A DNA stretch of 64,000 bases from Lysobacter sp. ISL-50 (GCF_018612875.1 NZ_JAGGRI010000017.1:186001-250000); one strand, 5' to 3'; positions 1 through 10,414 are shown, numbered from the stretch's first letter. Notes: generated from the letters alone by a model not told the origin. Made by a program: numbers and translations.

Positions 1-3000
1 GCTGAATTACGTCGGTGATGGTGACAGCACCGACCGACGGTTCACCATAGGCACCAGCGGCGCTACGCTGAGCGCGTCCGGCACCGGTATCGTCGAGTTC
101 ACCAATACCAATCCGGTGACGCTGTCTGGCGCGAATACCGCCCGCACGCTCACCCTGACGGGCACCAACACCGGCTACAACCTCCTGGCCGCGCAATTGG
201 ACAACAACGGCGCGGGCATCACCTCGCTGACCAAGGCCGGCACGGGCACTTGGCGCCTGACCAATGCCAACAGCGCCTACACGGGCGTCACCCGGATCAA
301 CGGCGGCGTGCTCAGCGTCGATCAGTTGGCGAACGGTGGCTTGGCCAGCAGCATCGGCGCCTCGTCCAACGCGGCGGGCAATCTGGTGATCGGCAACGGC
401 TCCACGCTGCGCTACACCGGCGCCGGCGATGCCACCGACCGCCGGTTCACCTTGGACACCGGCGTCACCTTCATCGAATCCTCCGGCACCGGCGCGCTGC
501 AGTTCACCAACACCGGCGCGGTCGCCCTCACCGGCACCAATGCCACCCGCACCATTGCCCTGGGCGGCACCAATACCGGCGCCAATACGATGGGCGGCGC
601 CATCGGCGACAACGGCACCGGCAGGACCACGCTGGCCAAGAACGACAGCGGCACCTGGATACTCACCGGCAACAACACCTACACCGGCAACACCGTCATC
701 AACAACGGCAATCTGATGATCGGCAACGGCGGCACCACCGGCAACGCGGGTGCGGGCAACGTGATCGTGGATTCGCCGACCTCCACCTTGTCGCTCAACC
801 GCAGCGACACCTTCACCTTCAGCGGCACGTTGAGCGGCCCCGGCACGCTGGCGCAGATCGGCTCAGGCACCAGCGTGCTGACGTCGGCGAACAACCAGAT
901 CGGCGCCACCACGATCGGCGGCGGCACGCTGCAGGTCGATGGCGGTCTGACCACGCCGACCCTCGGTATGACCGGCGCCTCGGCGCTGACCGTCAACGGC
1001 GCGGTGCAGGCCACTGGCGGCACGCAGGCCGCGCTCACCGGCGATGCCGGCAACCAGAGCATCGTCGTCAACGGGACGCTGCTGGCCAACGGCGATCTGG
1101 GCGATGGCAGCGATACGGTCAACCTGACCGGAACCTTGAACACCGGTGTGGGCGCCCTGAACCTGGGCGCCGGCGACGACACCCTGACCTTGAACGATGG
1201 CGCGGCGATTGCCGGCGTCGGCGTCGATGCCGGCACCGGCAGCGCCGACAATCTGGTGATCAACAACGCCGCCGACCTGACCTTCAGCGGTGCCGGCGTC
1301 GCCGGCTTCGAACAGCTGACCAAGCAGAACACCGGCGTGCTGACGATGACCGGCAGCCAGGCGTTCAGTGCCGGCACCGCGATCCAAGGCGGCACGCTGG
1401 ACGTGGACGGCGCACTGGACACGCCGACCGTGGCGATGTCCGACGGCACCACCTTGAACGTGGACGGCACGGTGCAGGCCGCGGGCGGAACGGCGACCGC
1501 GATCATCGGCAGCGCCGGCGTCAACACCCTCCTGGTCAACGCTGGCGCGACCTTGATCGGCAACGGCGACCTGGGCGCGGGCAGCGACGTGGTGACTCTC
1601 GGCGGTACCTTGAACACCGGCGCGACCGCGCTGAACCTCGGCGACGGCGACGACACCCTCACCCTGACCGACGGTGCGGCGCTCGGCGGTGTGGGCGTCG
1701 CCGGCGGCGTGGGCGGCAACGATCGGTTGGTGCTCGATACGGCCTCGGGGCTGGTCTTCGACGGCGGCACCACCGCCGGCTTCGAACTCCTGTCGAAGCA
1801 GGGCGCCGGCACCGCCACGATGACCGGCAGTCAAAGCTTCAGCGGTGGCACCACCATCGATGGCGGCACGCTATCCGTGGTCGGTGCGCTGGAAACACCG
1901 ACCGTGGCCATGGCCGATGGGACGACGCTGTCCGTCCAAGGCTCGATGCAAGCGGCCGGCGCGACGACCGCGACGATCACCGGCAGCACCGGTGCGAACA
2001 CCGTCAGCGTCGGCGCCGGCGGCAATCTGCTGGCGAGCGGCGACCTGGGCGACGGCAACGATATCCTCGATGTGGCTGGCCGTCTGGACACCGGCGCCGG
2101 CGTGTTCGACCTCGGCGCCGGCGACGACACGCTGACCATCCACGATGGCACCAACATCGTCGGTACGGTCGTGGCCGGAGCGGGCAACGACACCTTCAAC
2201 ACCAACATCGCCACTGTCGCCGATCTCGGCGCGGTGCAGGGCTTCGAGACCCTGAGCAAGAGCGGTGCCGGCGTGCTCAACCTCAACGGCCCGCTGAGTT
2301 CGGACTTCACCACGGTCGATGTGCAGGCCGGCGTCTTGAACGTGAGCGCATCCGGCAGCGTCACCGCGGCCCCGGGCAACGTCCTTACGACCACGGTCGG
2401 CGCGGGCGCGACCTTGAACGTGGACGGCAGCTACGGCTGCGGCGCCGGCAACGACAGCATGAGCGTGTCCGGTACCGTATCGGGCAGCGGCACCATCGAC
2501 CTGTGCGGCGGCGACGACACCTTGACGCTCAACGACGGCGCGGTGCTGAGCGCGGCCGTCAGCGGCGGCACCGGCACCGGCGATACGCTCGTGCTGAATA
2601 ACGCCGGCGCGTTGAGCCTGGATGCCGGCAGCACCAGCAACTTCGAAGTACTGCAAAAAGACAACGCCGGCGTGGCGACCCTGACCGGGGCATCGAGCTT
2701 CGCCGCCGGTACCGCCATCCTCGGCGGCACCCTGGATGTGGACGGTTCGCTGGAAACGCCGGCCGTCACCCTGGCCGACGGCACCGTGCTCAACATAGAC
2801 GGTTCGCTGCAAGCGGCCGGCGCGACCGCTGCGACCATCACCGGCAGCACCGGTGCGAACACCGTCAGCGTCGGCGCCGGCGGCAATCTGCTGGCGAGCG
2901 GCGACCTGGGCGACGGCAACGACCTCCTCGATGTGGCCGGCCGCCTGGACACCGGCGCCGGCGTGTTCGACCTCGGCGCCGGCGACGACACTCTGACCAT

Positions 3001-6000
3001 CCACGATGGCACCAACATCGTCGGTACGGTCGTGGCCGGAGCGGGCAACGACACCTTCAACACCAACATCGCCACTGTCGCCGATCTCGGCGCGGTGCAG
3101 GGCTTCGAGACCCTGAGCAAGAGCGGTGCCGGCGTGCTCAACCTCAACGGCCCGCTGAGTTCGGACTTCACCACGGTCGATGTGCAGGCCGGCGTCTTGA
3201 ACGTGAGCGCATCCGGCAGCGTCACGCCGGCACCGGGCGGCAGTCTGACCACCCACGTCGCGAGCGGCGCCACCTTGAACGTCGACGGCAGCTACAACGG
3301 CGGCAGCACCGCCGATACCTTCACCGTCTCGGGCACCGTCAGCGGCAGCGGCGGCATCGACCTGGGCGACGGCGACGACACCCTGACCTTGAACGACGGC
3401 GCGGTCCTGGCCAACGCGATCAGCGGCGGCGTGGGAGCGGGCGATGCGGTGGTGCTCAACAACGCCGGTGCCTTCACTTTCGACGCTGCCAACACCAGCG
3501 ACTTCGAAGTGCTGCAGAAGAACAACGCAGGCGAGGCGACGCTGACCGGGACGCAGAGCTTCGCCGGCGGTACCGCCTTGAACGGCGGCACTCTGACCGT
3601 CGCCGGTAGTCTGGACACGCCGACCGTGACGATGGCCGACGCCACCACGCTCAACGTTGGCGGCAGCATGCAAGGCGGAGCGGGCACCGCTGCGGCGATC
3701 ACCGGCAGCGCCGGCAGCAATACCGTCAACGTGGCCGCGGGCGCGAGCCTGTTGGCGAACGGCGATCTGGGCGACGGCAGCGACATCCTGGATGTCGCCG
3801 GCAGCCTCGACACCGGTACCGGCGTACTCGACCTCGGCGCCGGCGACGACACCCTCAGCATCCACGACGGCACCATCCTCCTCGGCACGGTCGCGGCCGG
3901 CGCCGGCACCGATCTGTTGAACGCGAACATCGCGACCAGCGCCGACCTCGGCGCGGTGCAAGGCTTCGAGGCGCTCAGCAAGACCGGCACCGGCGCGCTC
4001 AATATCAATGGCCCGGCGGGTTCGGATTTCGTCACCGTCGATGTGCTCGCCGGCAGCTTGAACATCGCCGGCGCCGGCAGCGTGGTCGCGCAGAACACCA
4101 CCATCGCCAGCGGCGCGGCCTTGAACCTGGTCGGCAGCTATGCCGGCACCGCCGGCAACGACAGCTTCACCGTGGCCGGCACGGTCGCCGGCACCGGCAC
4201 CTTGAGCCTGCTCGACGGCGACGACACCTTCACGATCCGGGACGGCGCCGATCTGTCCGCGCTGAGCAGTGCCGTCGACGGCGGCACCGGCAACGACACT
4301 TTCGTGGCCGACCTGACCGGCACGGCGACCCTGGGCGGCGCGGTCAACTTCGAGACCTTGACCAAGACCAATACCGGCACCTTGAACATCGACGGCCCGG
4401 CCGCGTCGGCCTTCACCACGGTCAATGTCGACGGCGGCACCCTCGACATCGGTGCCGGCGGCAGCGTCAGCGGCGTCAACACCGCCACCGTGGCCAACGG
4501 CGCCAGCCTGATGGTCGACGGCACGTTCGGCTTTACCTTGGGCGCGGACAGCTTCACGGTCGCCGGCAACGTCAGCGGTTCCAGCGTCATCGACATGCTC
4601 GACGGCGACGACCACCTGATCCTGCACGACGGCGCCGACATGAGCGGCCTGGCCACGCCGATCGACGGCGGCGCCGGCATCGACACCCTGACCGCGGACT
4701 ACGCCGGCACCGCGACCCTCGGCGGCGCCACCCGCTTCGAGACCCTGACCAAGACCAATACCGGCACCTTGAACATCGACGGCCCGGCCGCGTCGGACTT
4801 CACCACGGTCAACGTCGACGGCGGCACGCTCGACATCGGCGCCGCCGGCAGCGTCAGCGGCGTGGTCACCACCACGGTCGCCCACGGCGCCACCTTGAAC
4901 GTCGACGGCAACTTCGCCGGTTCGGCCGGCGGCGACACCATGACGGTGTCCGGTGCCATCGCCGGCAGCGGCGCGATCGCCTTCGATAACGGCGACGACA
5001 CCCTGACTCTCAACGACGGCGCCGACCTGAGCGGCTTCAGCGGCCTGCTCGACGGCGGCGCGGGCGGCGATACGGTGGTGCTCAACAACGCCGGCGCGCT
5101 GAGCTTCGGCGCCGGCAGCGTGGCCAACTTCGAATTCCTGACCAAGAACAACACCGGCACCGCGACCCTGACCGGCGTCCAAAACTTCAGCGGCGGCACC
5201 GCGATCAACGGCGGCGAGTTGGCGGTCGCCGGCGCGTTGAGCACGCCGACCGTGACGATGGGCGACGGCACCGGATTCACCGTCGACGGCAGCCTGGACG
5301 CAGGGGCGGGCACCGCCGCGGCGATCACCGGCAGCGCCGGTGCCAATACCGTGACTATCAACGGCACGGCCCTGGCCAGCGGCGATCTCGGCGCGGGCGA
5401 GGACGTGCTCGACGTGGTCGGCACCCTCGACACCGTGGGCGGCGTCTTCGCCCTCGGCGACGGTGACGACAGCTTCGTCGTCCATGACGGCACCACCGTG
5501 CTCGGCACGATCGACGGCGGCGCCGGCCTGGACACGCGCGTCTACGACATCAACCTGAGCGCCAATCTGGGCTCGCTGGCCAGCTTCGAAGGCGTGACCA
5601 AGACCGGAACCGGCGTACTCAACGTCGCCGGCCCGGGCGCGACCGACCTGCAGGAAGTCAGCGTGCTCGGCGGCACCTTGAACCTCGGCCCCGCCGGCAG
5701 CGTGGTGGCGACCGCGGGCCGCTCGCTGGCCACGGTGGTCGCGGCCGGCGCCACCTTGAACGTCGACGGCAGCTACGGCTGCGGCGCCGCCAACGACACC
5801 ATGGCGGTATCCGGCACCGTGTCCGGCAGCGGCACCATCGACCTGTGCGGCGGCGAAGACGTGTTGACCCTCAGCGACGGCGCCGTGCTCAACGCAGTCG
5901 TCAGCGGCGGCGGTCACGGGACCGGCGACACGGTGGCGCTCGACACCATCAATGCCTTCAGCCTCGATGCCGGCAACACGATCAACTTCGAGTTCCTGCA

Positions 6001-8341
6001 GAAGAACGGCACTGGCGAAGCCACGCTGACCGGAGCGCAGAGCTTCAGCGGCGGCACCACCCTCAACGGCGGCACCCTGAGCGTGGCCGGCACCTTGCAA
6101 ACGCCTACCCTGGCGATGGCAGACGGCACCACGCTGGCGATCGACGGCACTGTGCAGGGCCTCGCCGCGGGCCAGACCGTGCTGACCGGCAGCGCCGGCA
6201 CCAACACGGTCGAAGTGGCAGCCGGCGCCCGCCTGCTCGCTTCCGGCGATCTCGGCGACGGCGACGACGCGTTCGATCTGGCCGGCACGCTCGACACCGG
6301 CAGCGGCACCTTGGCGCTCGGTAGCGGCGACGATCGCTTCATCGTCCACGAAACCACCGTCGCGACCGGCACGGTCGAGGGCGGCCTGGGCAACGACACC
6401 CTCGAGGCCAACATCGGCGGCGGCTTCAACGTGCCGCTGGGCAGCATGCTCGGCTTCGAGTCGCTGGCCAAGTCCGGTGCGGGTGCGCTGCAGATCAACG
6501 GACCGTCCGATTTCATCAACGTCGAGGTGACCGGCGGCCTGCTCGATGTCGCCGCCAGCGGCAGCGTGGCGGCGCAACACACCACTGTCGCGGCCGGCTC
6601 GACCTTGAAGGCCACCGGCCTGTACACCGGCACCGCCGGCAACGACACCTTCGGCTCCGCCGGCACGGTGATCGGCAGCTTCGAGTTCGGCACCGGCAAC
6701 GACACCGCCGATTTCCGCGGCGGCGACCTGAGCGGCCTGGTCCGCTTCGACGGCGGCGCCGGCGGCGAGGACCGGGTGAACTTCCACAGCATGACCCTGG
6801 ACCAGAGCGACGTCAGCCCGCTGTCCAACTGGGAGCGCGTGGATCTGCTCGCCGGCACGCAATTGACCCTGACCGCAGCGTTGAACCTGGCCGGCGGTTT
6901 GCTGTCGATCGACGGCAGCTCGGAACTGATCGGCATGAGCGGCGCAAGCCTGACCGGCAACGTGGCCAACTCCGGGTTCATCCGGGTCGGCGGTACTCGT
7001 TTCGGTATCAGTGGCAACTACACCGGGGGCGGCGGGCTGGCATTGACGGTATCGCCCGGCAGCCAGGCCTCGGGCGGCCTGGACATCGGCGGCGACGTCA
7101 TCGGCATTACCGCGGTGACCTTCCTCGGCGACGGCAGCGAGACCCCGCAGCAGCCGGCCTCGATCCGGGTGATCTCGGCTCCCAACGACAATGCGGCCAC
7201 CGCGGGCAGCTTCACCGCGGCGAGCGCGAGCGACGGCGTGGTGCGCTTGAACGGCAGCGTATTCCCGTGGACCTTCGACCGCCAAGGCGATGGCTGGTAT
7301 CTCAACACCGAAGCCAGCGACATCCTGCCGGAAATCGGCGGCTACGCCGTGCTGCCGAGCATCGGTGCCGCCCTGATCCAGGAGAACAACCGCCTGTTGT
7401 TCGAACGCATGGCCGGCGTGCGCGGCGACACCCCGCGTTGCGGCTCGCACGAAGACGAGATGGAGCGCGCCTCCTGGTCGCTGGAAGGCGACTGCCACGG
7501 CTTCTGGATGGCGGCCACCGGCAGCGAGCTTGAGATGGGCGCCAACCCGGGCTTCGCCTTCAGCGGCGACACGCTCGGTCTATACGTCGGCGCCGATGCG
7601 CTGTTGCAGGAGCGCGAAACGCGCAACCTGCGCGGAGGTCTGTTCATCGCGTTCCAGCACGGCAACTACTGGGCCAGCGGCGCCAATTCGACCGACCTGC
7701 AAGGCATCGGCGAAGCCAACGTGCGCGTCGATACGCCGATGGTCGGCATGTACGGCAGCGTGAGCTGGAAGAGCGGCACTTACCTCGACATGACTCTAGT
7801 CGGCCAATTGCCCGAGGCCACCATCGCGGTCGCCGACGGCTTCAAGGAAGAGATCGGCGGCAACAGCCTGACCGCGAGCGCGCAGATCGGCCATCGCTTC
7901 CACCTGGGCAACGGCTGGACGGTCGAGCCGCAAGTCAACTTGAGCGCCAGTGCGATGCAGTGGGAAGACAAGCTCGATGCCAGCGGCAAGCAACTGGTCA
8001 TGGACGACGACTTGTTGGGAACCGCGCGAGTTGCCGTTCGCGCCGACAAACTGTTTGAGACCTCGGGCGGCGCACGAGTGCGGCCATGGGCAACGCTTGG
8101 CGTGCAGGACACCGTGGGCGAGAAGGACAATGCTCTCGTCGTCTTGCCGCCCGGCGCGACCGCACAAGCGCAGGCGTTCCCGAACCACGAACTGGGCTTG
8201 ATGGCGACTGTCGACGTCGGTGTGGAAGCCGAGTTGAATGAATCCGTTAGCCTGTTCGGTGTGCTGTCCTACGGCGAAAGCCTGGACGGCAGCGACGCTA
8301 AGCAGCGCCAAGCTAATCTTGGGATCAGGATTCGCTGGTGA
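1..8341 (+). CDS. Giant autotransporter, Gly-Asp repeat passenger plus beta-barrel (5' partial)
   Basis: The frame is open to the left edge (first full codon at 2), so the signal peptide and true start lie outside; 2779 codons are present. Family knowledge: type V secretion, with a C-terminal barrel that exports its own passenger to the surface. The N-terminal visible part carries autotransporter-associated beta-strand repeats (GTWILTGNNTYTGNTVINNG near 655). The passenger then consists of long modules built on a core like LGAGDDTLTLNDGA, seen 14 times between about 1170 and 6730, alternating with GTLDVDG, FETLSK and LNIDGPA strands, as expected of a beta-helix. From about 7490 the sequence is barrel-like and ends in IRIRW, an aromatic C-terminus typical of barrels. 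Cysteines are rare and paired. Substrate or adhesion target is unknown. Confidence 0.9.
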   Translation, partial: LNYVGDGDSTDRRFTIGTSGATLSASGTGIVEFTNTNPVTLSGANTARTLTLTGTNTGYNLLAAQLDNNGAGITSLTKAGTGTWRLTNANSAYTGVTRINGGVLSVDQLANGGLASSIGASSNAAGNLVIGNGSTLRYTGAGDATDRRFTLDTGVTFIESSGTGALQFTNTGAVALTGTNATRTIALGGTNTGANTMGGAIGDNGTGRTTLAKNDSGTWILTGNNTYTGNTVINNGNLMIGNGGTTGNAGAGNVIVDSPTSTLSLNRSDTFTFSGTLSGPGTLAQIGSGTSVLTSANNQIGATTIGGGTLQVDGGLTTPTLGMTGASALTVNGAVQATGGTQAALTGDAGNQSIVVNGTLLANGDLGDGSDTVNLTGTLNTGVGALNLGAGDDTLTLNDGAAIAGVGVDAGTGSADNLVINNAADLTFSGAGVAGFEQLTKQNTGVLTMTGSQAFSAGTAIQGGTLDVDGALDTPTVAMSDGTTLNVDGTVQAAGGTATAIIGSAGVNTLLVNAGATLIGNGDLGAGSDVVTLGGTLNTGATALNLGDGDDTLTLTDGAALGGVGVAGGVGGNDRLVLDTASGLVFDGGTTAGFELLSKQGAGTATMTGSQSFSGGTTIDGGTLSVVGALETPTVAMADGTTLSVQGSMQAAGATTATITGSTGANTVSVGAGGNLLASGDLGDGNDILDVAGRLDTGAGVFDLGAGDDTLTIHDGTNIVGTVVAGAGNDTFNTNIATVADLGAVQGFETLSKSGAGVLNLNGPLSSDFTTVDVQAGVLNVSASGSVTAAPGNVLTTTVGAGATLNVDGSYGCGAGNDSMSVSGTVSGSGTIDLCGGDDTLTLNDGAVLSAAVSGGTGTGDTLVLNNAGALSLDAGSTSNFEVLQKDNAGVATLTGASSFAAGTAILGGTLDVDGSLETPAVTLADGTVLNIDGSLQAAGATAATITGSTGANTVSVGAGGNLLASGDLGDGNDLLDVAGRLDTGAGVFDLGAGDDTLTIHDGTNIVGTVVAGAGNDTFNTNIATVADLGAVQGFETLSKSGAGVLNLNGPLSSDFTTVDVQAGVLNVSASGSVTPAPGGSLTTHVASGATLNVDGSYNGGSTADTFTVSGTVSGSGGIDLGDGDDTLTLNDGAVLANAISGGVGAGDAVVLNNAGAFTFDAANTSDFEVLQKNNAGEATLTGTQSFAGGTALNGGTLTVAGSLDTPTVTMADATTLNVGGSMQGGAGTAAAITGSAGSNTVNVAAGASLLANGDLGDGSDILDVAGSLDTGTGVLDLGAGDDTLSIHDGTILLGTVAAGAGTDLLNANIATSADLGAVQGFEALSKTGTGALNINGPAGSDFVTVDVLAGSLNIAGAGSVVAQNTTIASGAALNLVGSYAGTAGNDSFTVAGTVAGTGTLSLLDGDDTFTIRDGADLSALSSAVDGGTGNDTFVADLTGTATLGGAVNFETLTKTNTGTLNIDGPAASAFTTVNVDGGTLDIGAGGSVSGVNTATVANGASLMVDGTFGFTLGADSFTVAGNVSGSSVIDMLDGDDHLILHDGADMSGLATPIDGGAGIDTLTADYAGTATLGGATRFETLTKTNTGTLNIDGPAASDFTTVNVDGGTLDIGAAGSVSGVVTTTVAHGATLNVDGNFAGSAGGDTMTVSGAIAGSGAIAFDNGDDTLTLNDGADLSGFSGLLDGGAGGDTVVLNNAGALSFGAGSVANFEFLTKNNTGTATLTGVQNFSGGTAINGGELAVAGALSTPTVTMGDGTGFTVDGSLDAGAGTAAAITGSAGANTVTINGTALASGDLGAGEDVLDVVGTLDTVGGVFALGDGDDSFVVHDGTTVLGTIDGGAGLDTRVYDINLSANLGSLASFEGVTKTGTGVLNVAGPGATDLQEVSVLGGTLNLGPAGSVVATAGRSLATVVAAGATLNVDGSYGCGAANDTMAVSGTVSGSGTIDLCGGEDVLTLSDGAVLNAVVSGGGHGTGDTVALDTINAFSLDAGNTINFEFLQKNGTGEATLTGAQSFSGGTTLNGGTLSVAGTLQTPTLAMADGTTLAIDGTVQGLAAGQTVLTGSAGTNTVEVAAGARLLASGDLGDGDDAFDLAGTLDTGSGTLALGSGDDRFIVHETTVATGTVEGGLGNDTLEANIGGGFNVPLGSMLGFESLAKSGAGALQINGPSDFINVEVTGGLLDVAASGSVAAQHTTVAAGSTLKATGLYTGTAGNDTFGSAGTVIGSFEFGTGNDTADFRGGDLSGLVRFDGGAGGEDRVNFHSMTLDQSDVSPLSNWERVDLLAGTQLTLTAALNLAGGLLSIDGSSELIGMSGASLTGNVANSGFIRVGGTRFGISGNYTGGGGLALTVSPGSQASGGLDIGGDVIGITAVTFLGDGSETPQQPASIRVISAPNDNAATAGSFTAASASDGVVRLNGSVFPWTFDRQGDGWYLNTEASDILPEIGGYAVLPSIGAALIQENNRLLFERMAGVRGDTPRCGSHEDEMERASWSLEGDCHGFWMAATGSELEMGANPGFAFSGDTLGLYVGADALLQERETRNLRGGLFIAFQHGNYWASGANSTDLQGIGEANVRVDTPMVGMYGSVSWKSGTYLDMTLVGQLPEATIAVADGFKEEIGGNSLTASAQIGHRFHLGNGWTVEPQVNLSASAMQWEDKLDASGKQLVMDDDLLGTARVAVRADKLFETSGGARVRPWATLGVQDTVGEKDNALVVLPPGATAQAQAFPNHELGLMATVDVGVEAELNESVSLFGVLSYGESLDGSDAKQRQANLGIRIRW
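1981..2364 (+). repeat. 384-bp near-identical direct repeat, copy 1, inside the autotransporter
   Basis: This stretch recurs 861 bp (287 codons) downstream at 2842-3225 with about five mismatches in 384 bases; the last 200 bases or so look identical. It encodes one passenger module from ITGSTGANTVSV to NVSASGSVT. The in-frame spacing means unequal crossing-over would remove or add exactly 287 codons. Confidence 0.9.
2842..3225 (+). repeat. 384-bp near-identical direct repeat, copy 2, inside the autotransporter
   Basis: This is the second copy of the 1981-2364 repeat. Divergence begins sharply after codon GSVT in both copies (accgcggcc versus acgccggca), marking the end of a recent duplication or gene-conversion tract. 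A weaker pair of the same kind lies around 4351-4480 and 4738-4867, offset 387 bp. Confidence 0.9.
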
Positions 8342-8386
8342 AGGCGAGTGCCTCATGGTCCAGCTGCGTCCCAGTGCAAGCCGGTC

Positions 8387-10414
8387 TCAATCCGCTTCAG
8401 TGAAAACATATTCGTTCTGCGCATCCCGCAAGCTCAGCGTTCGCCCGGATGGGGAGCTGCCGGCGACCAAGGGCGGCGGCGGGCTGGGAATCGCGCCGAC
8501 GAACTCGACGGCGCCATCGGGACCGCGACGCGAGGCGACCGGCATGTCCCAGGCGTCGAAGCGGAAGTGCAGCTTGTCCTGGGATCGCTCCACGCGCAGC
8601 TCGCCGAGCAATTCATTGCGATAGCGCGACGCGAGCAAGGCCGCGTGTTCGCGGCCGGCCGGGAACGTCCATTCCCGGCGCCGGGTCTCGCGCTGCTCGC
8701 GCTCGGTTGCCGCGGCGGCGGCCACCATGCTGTCGGCCTCGGGCTGTCCGTCGAACACGACCTCCATCAGCTTCCTCGGCAAGGCGTCCATCAACACGTT
8801 GCCGGTGCTGGAGTTCATCAGGACGACCAGGCCGACGTCGTGCTCGGGCCACCAGACCATGTTGCTGCGCTGTCCGTACAGGCGGCCGCCGTGGTACAGC
8901 ATCGGGGTGCCGCTCGACGCATCGGTGTCCAGGCCCAGCCCGTACCAGGCTTGCCGGCCGGTGCCGATCTGCGGTTTCCAGCGCTCGCGCAGCGCCGACT
9001 CAGAGAGATGGCGGCGGCCGCCGGGCAGTCGCCCGCCGCTCAGTTCCAGTCTCAGATAGGCGAGCAAATCGTCGACGTTGCTCCATGCGCCGCCGGTCGG
9101 GCGCACGGCGTGCATCTGACGGTCCCGCCTTGCATCGACGAGTGCGATGCCGCCGTCCATGCCCACGCCGTGCGAGCGCGCGAAGTTGCCGCGCATGGCC
9201 CGGTCGAAGTCGAAGGTGGTGCGCGTCATGCCCAGCGGTTCGAACACCCGCGTCGCCATCGCCCGGTCGTAGGCCTGGCCGAACTCCAACTCGGGATAGG
9301 CGACATGGCCGCCCAGGTAACCCGCGGCGGCGGCCGGCGGATTCGTGTACTGATAGCTGCTGCCGAATGCGCTGGTAGGGCGCATCCGGCGGAGGATGTC
9401 GAACACGATGGACGCCGGCGCGTCGGCCGGCGCGAACTCCCAATCCAGGTTCCGGTAAGGCAGCCCGGCGCAGGCGCAGGAAAGATGCCGGACCTGCATC
9501 TTTGCGGCGACGTCCGCGTCGGCCAGCGCGAATCCGGGCAGCAGTTCGGCGACCGGCGTATCCCAACGGAACCGGCCTTCATCGACCAGCTTGGCCAGCA
9601 TCAGGGTGGTCAGGGATTTGGTGTTGGATGCGATCGGGTACAGCGTGTCGGCATCCACCGGCTCGGGCTTGCCGTTCTCGCGCACGCCGAAGCCGCCGGC
9701 GTACACGACCTTGCCGCCCTGGACGATGCCGATCGAGATTCCGGGCACACCCAGCAGCAACCGCGACCGGCCGACGAAGGCTTTCAGTTCATCGAGCTTA
9801 TCCGCATCGAACGCGTGCGCCTTGCGGCCGGCGAAGCGCTCCCTGACATAGCCGGCCGGCAGGAATTCGTCGCGGATCAGGCGCAGGTCGGCCGCGCGCT
9901 TGCCGGCGAGGGCCGTGGCGATGTCGTCGATGCGCACGACCCAACGCGTGCCGTTGCGCATGGCCCGCGCGCTGAGCTGGCGCGGCTCGCCGGCCGGGGC
10001 GCGGTAGATATGGTTGCGGCCGTCGGTCCAGCCGTTGCGGTTGGCCAGCGGCGGCGCCATGAGCGGTTCCGGCGGCGGCCGGCCGGCGTAGCGCATCCAG
10101 GCCTGCGCCACCGCGTCCGCCGCATTGCCGGCATCGACTTCGACCAAGGCGATCCACGATCCGCCCTCGGGAGCCTGCAGCACGACTGCATGGCCGCGCC
10201 GTGCCTGGGTCCAATCCGGTGGAACGATGTAGCCATGCCCTGAGGGCGTCTTGCCCGGCGTGCCCATTGCCGATTCGGCCGTCGCCGCGCTGCCGGCCGT
10301 TTGCGCCCAAGTGGCGCCCCCTGCCGTGCAGGCCAGCAGGGCGGCGAGCAGGCACCGTCGAAGCGCCGCGGCGGTCGCGGATGAAGGCGTGCGTTTCGGC
10401 AAGGCGTGCGACAT
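8387..10414 (-). CDS. Secreted serine hydrolase, beta-lactamase/S12 family
   Basis: This 675-residue protein starts with a signal peptide (hydrophobic LLAALLACTAGGATWA, residues 22-37). A roughly 170-residue N-terminal region of unknown fold precedes the S12 domain, which begins near residue 205. The class C-type catalytic motifs are visible: SNTK (Ser263, Lys266), a YTN motif in SSYQYTNPP and a late HGG motif in YHGGRLYGQ. Family members are D-aminopeptidases, esterases or penicillin-binding-type hydrolases, and the substrate cannot be told from sequence. It lies 91 bp downstream of and co-directional with the AraC-type regulator, which suggests control by it. It is longer than a simple class C enzyme (about 380 aa) because of the N-terminal extension. 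It ends 46 bp from the convergent autotransporter. Confidence 0.85.
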   Translation of the reverse strand: MSHALPKRTPSSATAAALRRCLLAALLACTAGGATWAQTAGSAATAESAMGTPGKTPSGHGYIVPPDWTQARRGHAVVLQAPEGGSWIALVEVDAGNAADAVAQAWMRYAGRPPPEPLMAPPLANRNGWTDGRNHIYRAPAGEPRQLSARAMRNGTRWVVRIDDIATALAGKRAADLRLIRDEFLPAGYVRERFAGRKAHAFDADKLDELKAFVGRSRLLLGVPGISIGIVQGGKVVYAGGFGVRENGKPEPVDADTLYPIASNTKSLTTLMLAKLVDEGRFRWDTPVAELLPGFALADADVAAKMQVRHLSCACAGLPYRNLDWEFAPADAPASIVFDILRRMRPTSAFGSSYQYTNPPAAAAGYLGGHVAYPELEFGQAYDRAMATRVFEPLGMTRTTFDFDRAMRGNFARSHGVGMDGGIALVDARRDRQMHAVRPTGGAWSNVDDLLAYLRLELSGGRLPGGRRHLSESALRERWKPQIGTGRQAWYGLGLDTDASSGTPMLYHGGRLYGQRSNMVWWPEHDVGLVVLMNSSTGNVLMDALPRKLMEVVFDGQPEADSMVAAAAATEREQRETRRREWTFPAGREHAALLASRYRNELLGELRVERSQDKLHFRFDAWDMPVASRRGPDGAVEFVGAIPSPPPPLVAGSSPSGRTLSLRDAQNEYVFTEAD

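Noticed and set aside
1871-7498. A 1875-codon open frame antisense to the first autotransporter
   Set aside because: It lies opposite highly repetitive GC-rich codons, is dominated by Ala, Gly, Val, Asp and His in a pattern forced by the sense strand, and has no domain or ribosome binding site. It is a shadow.
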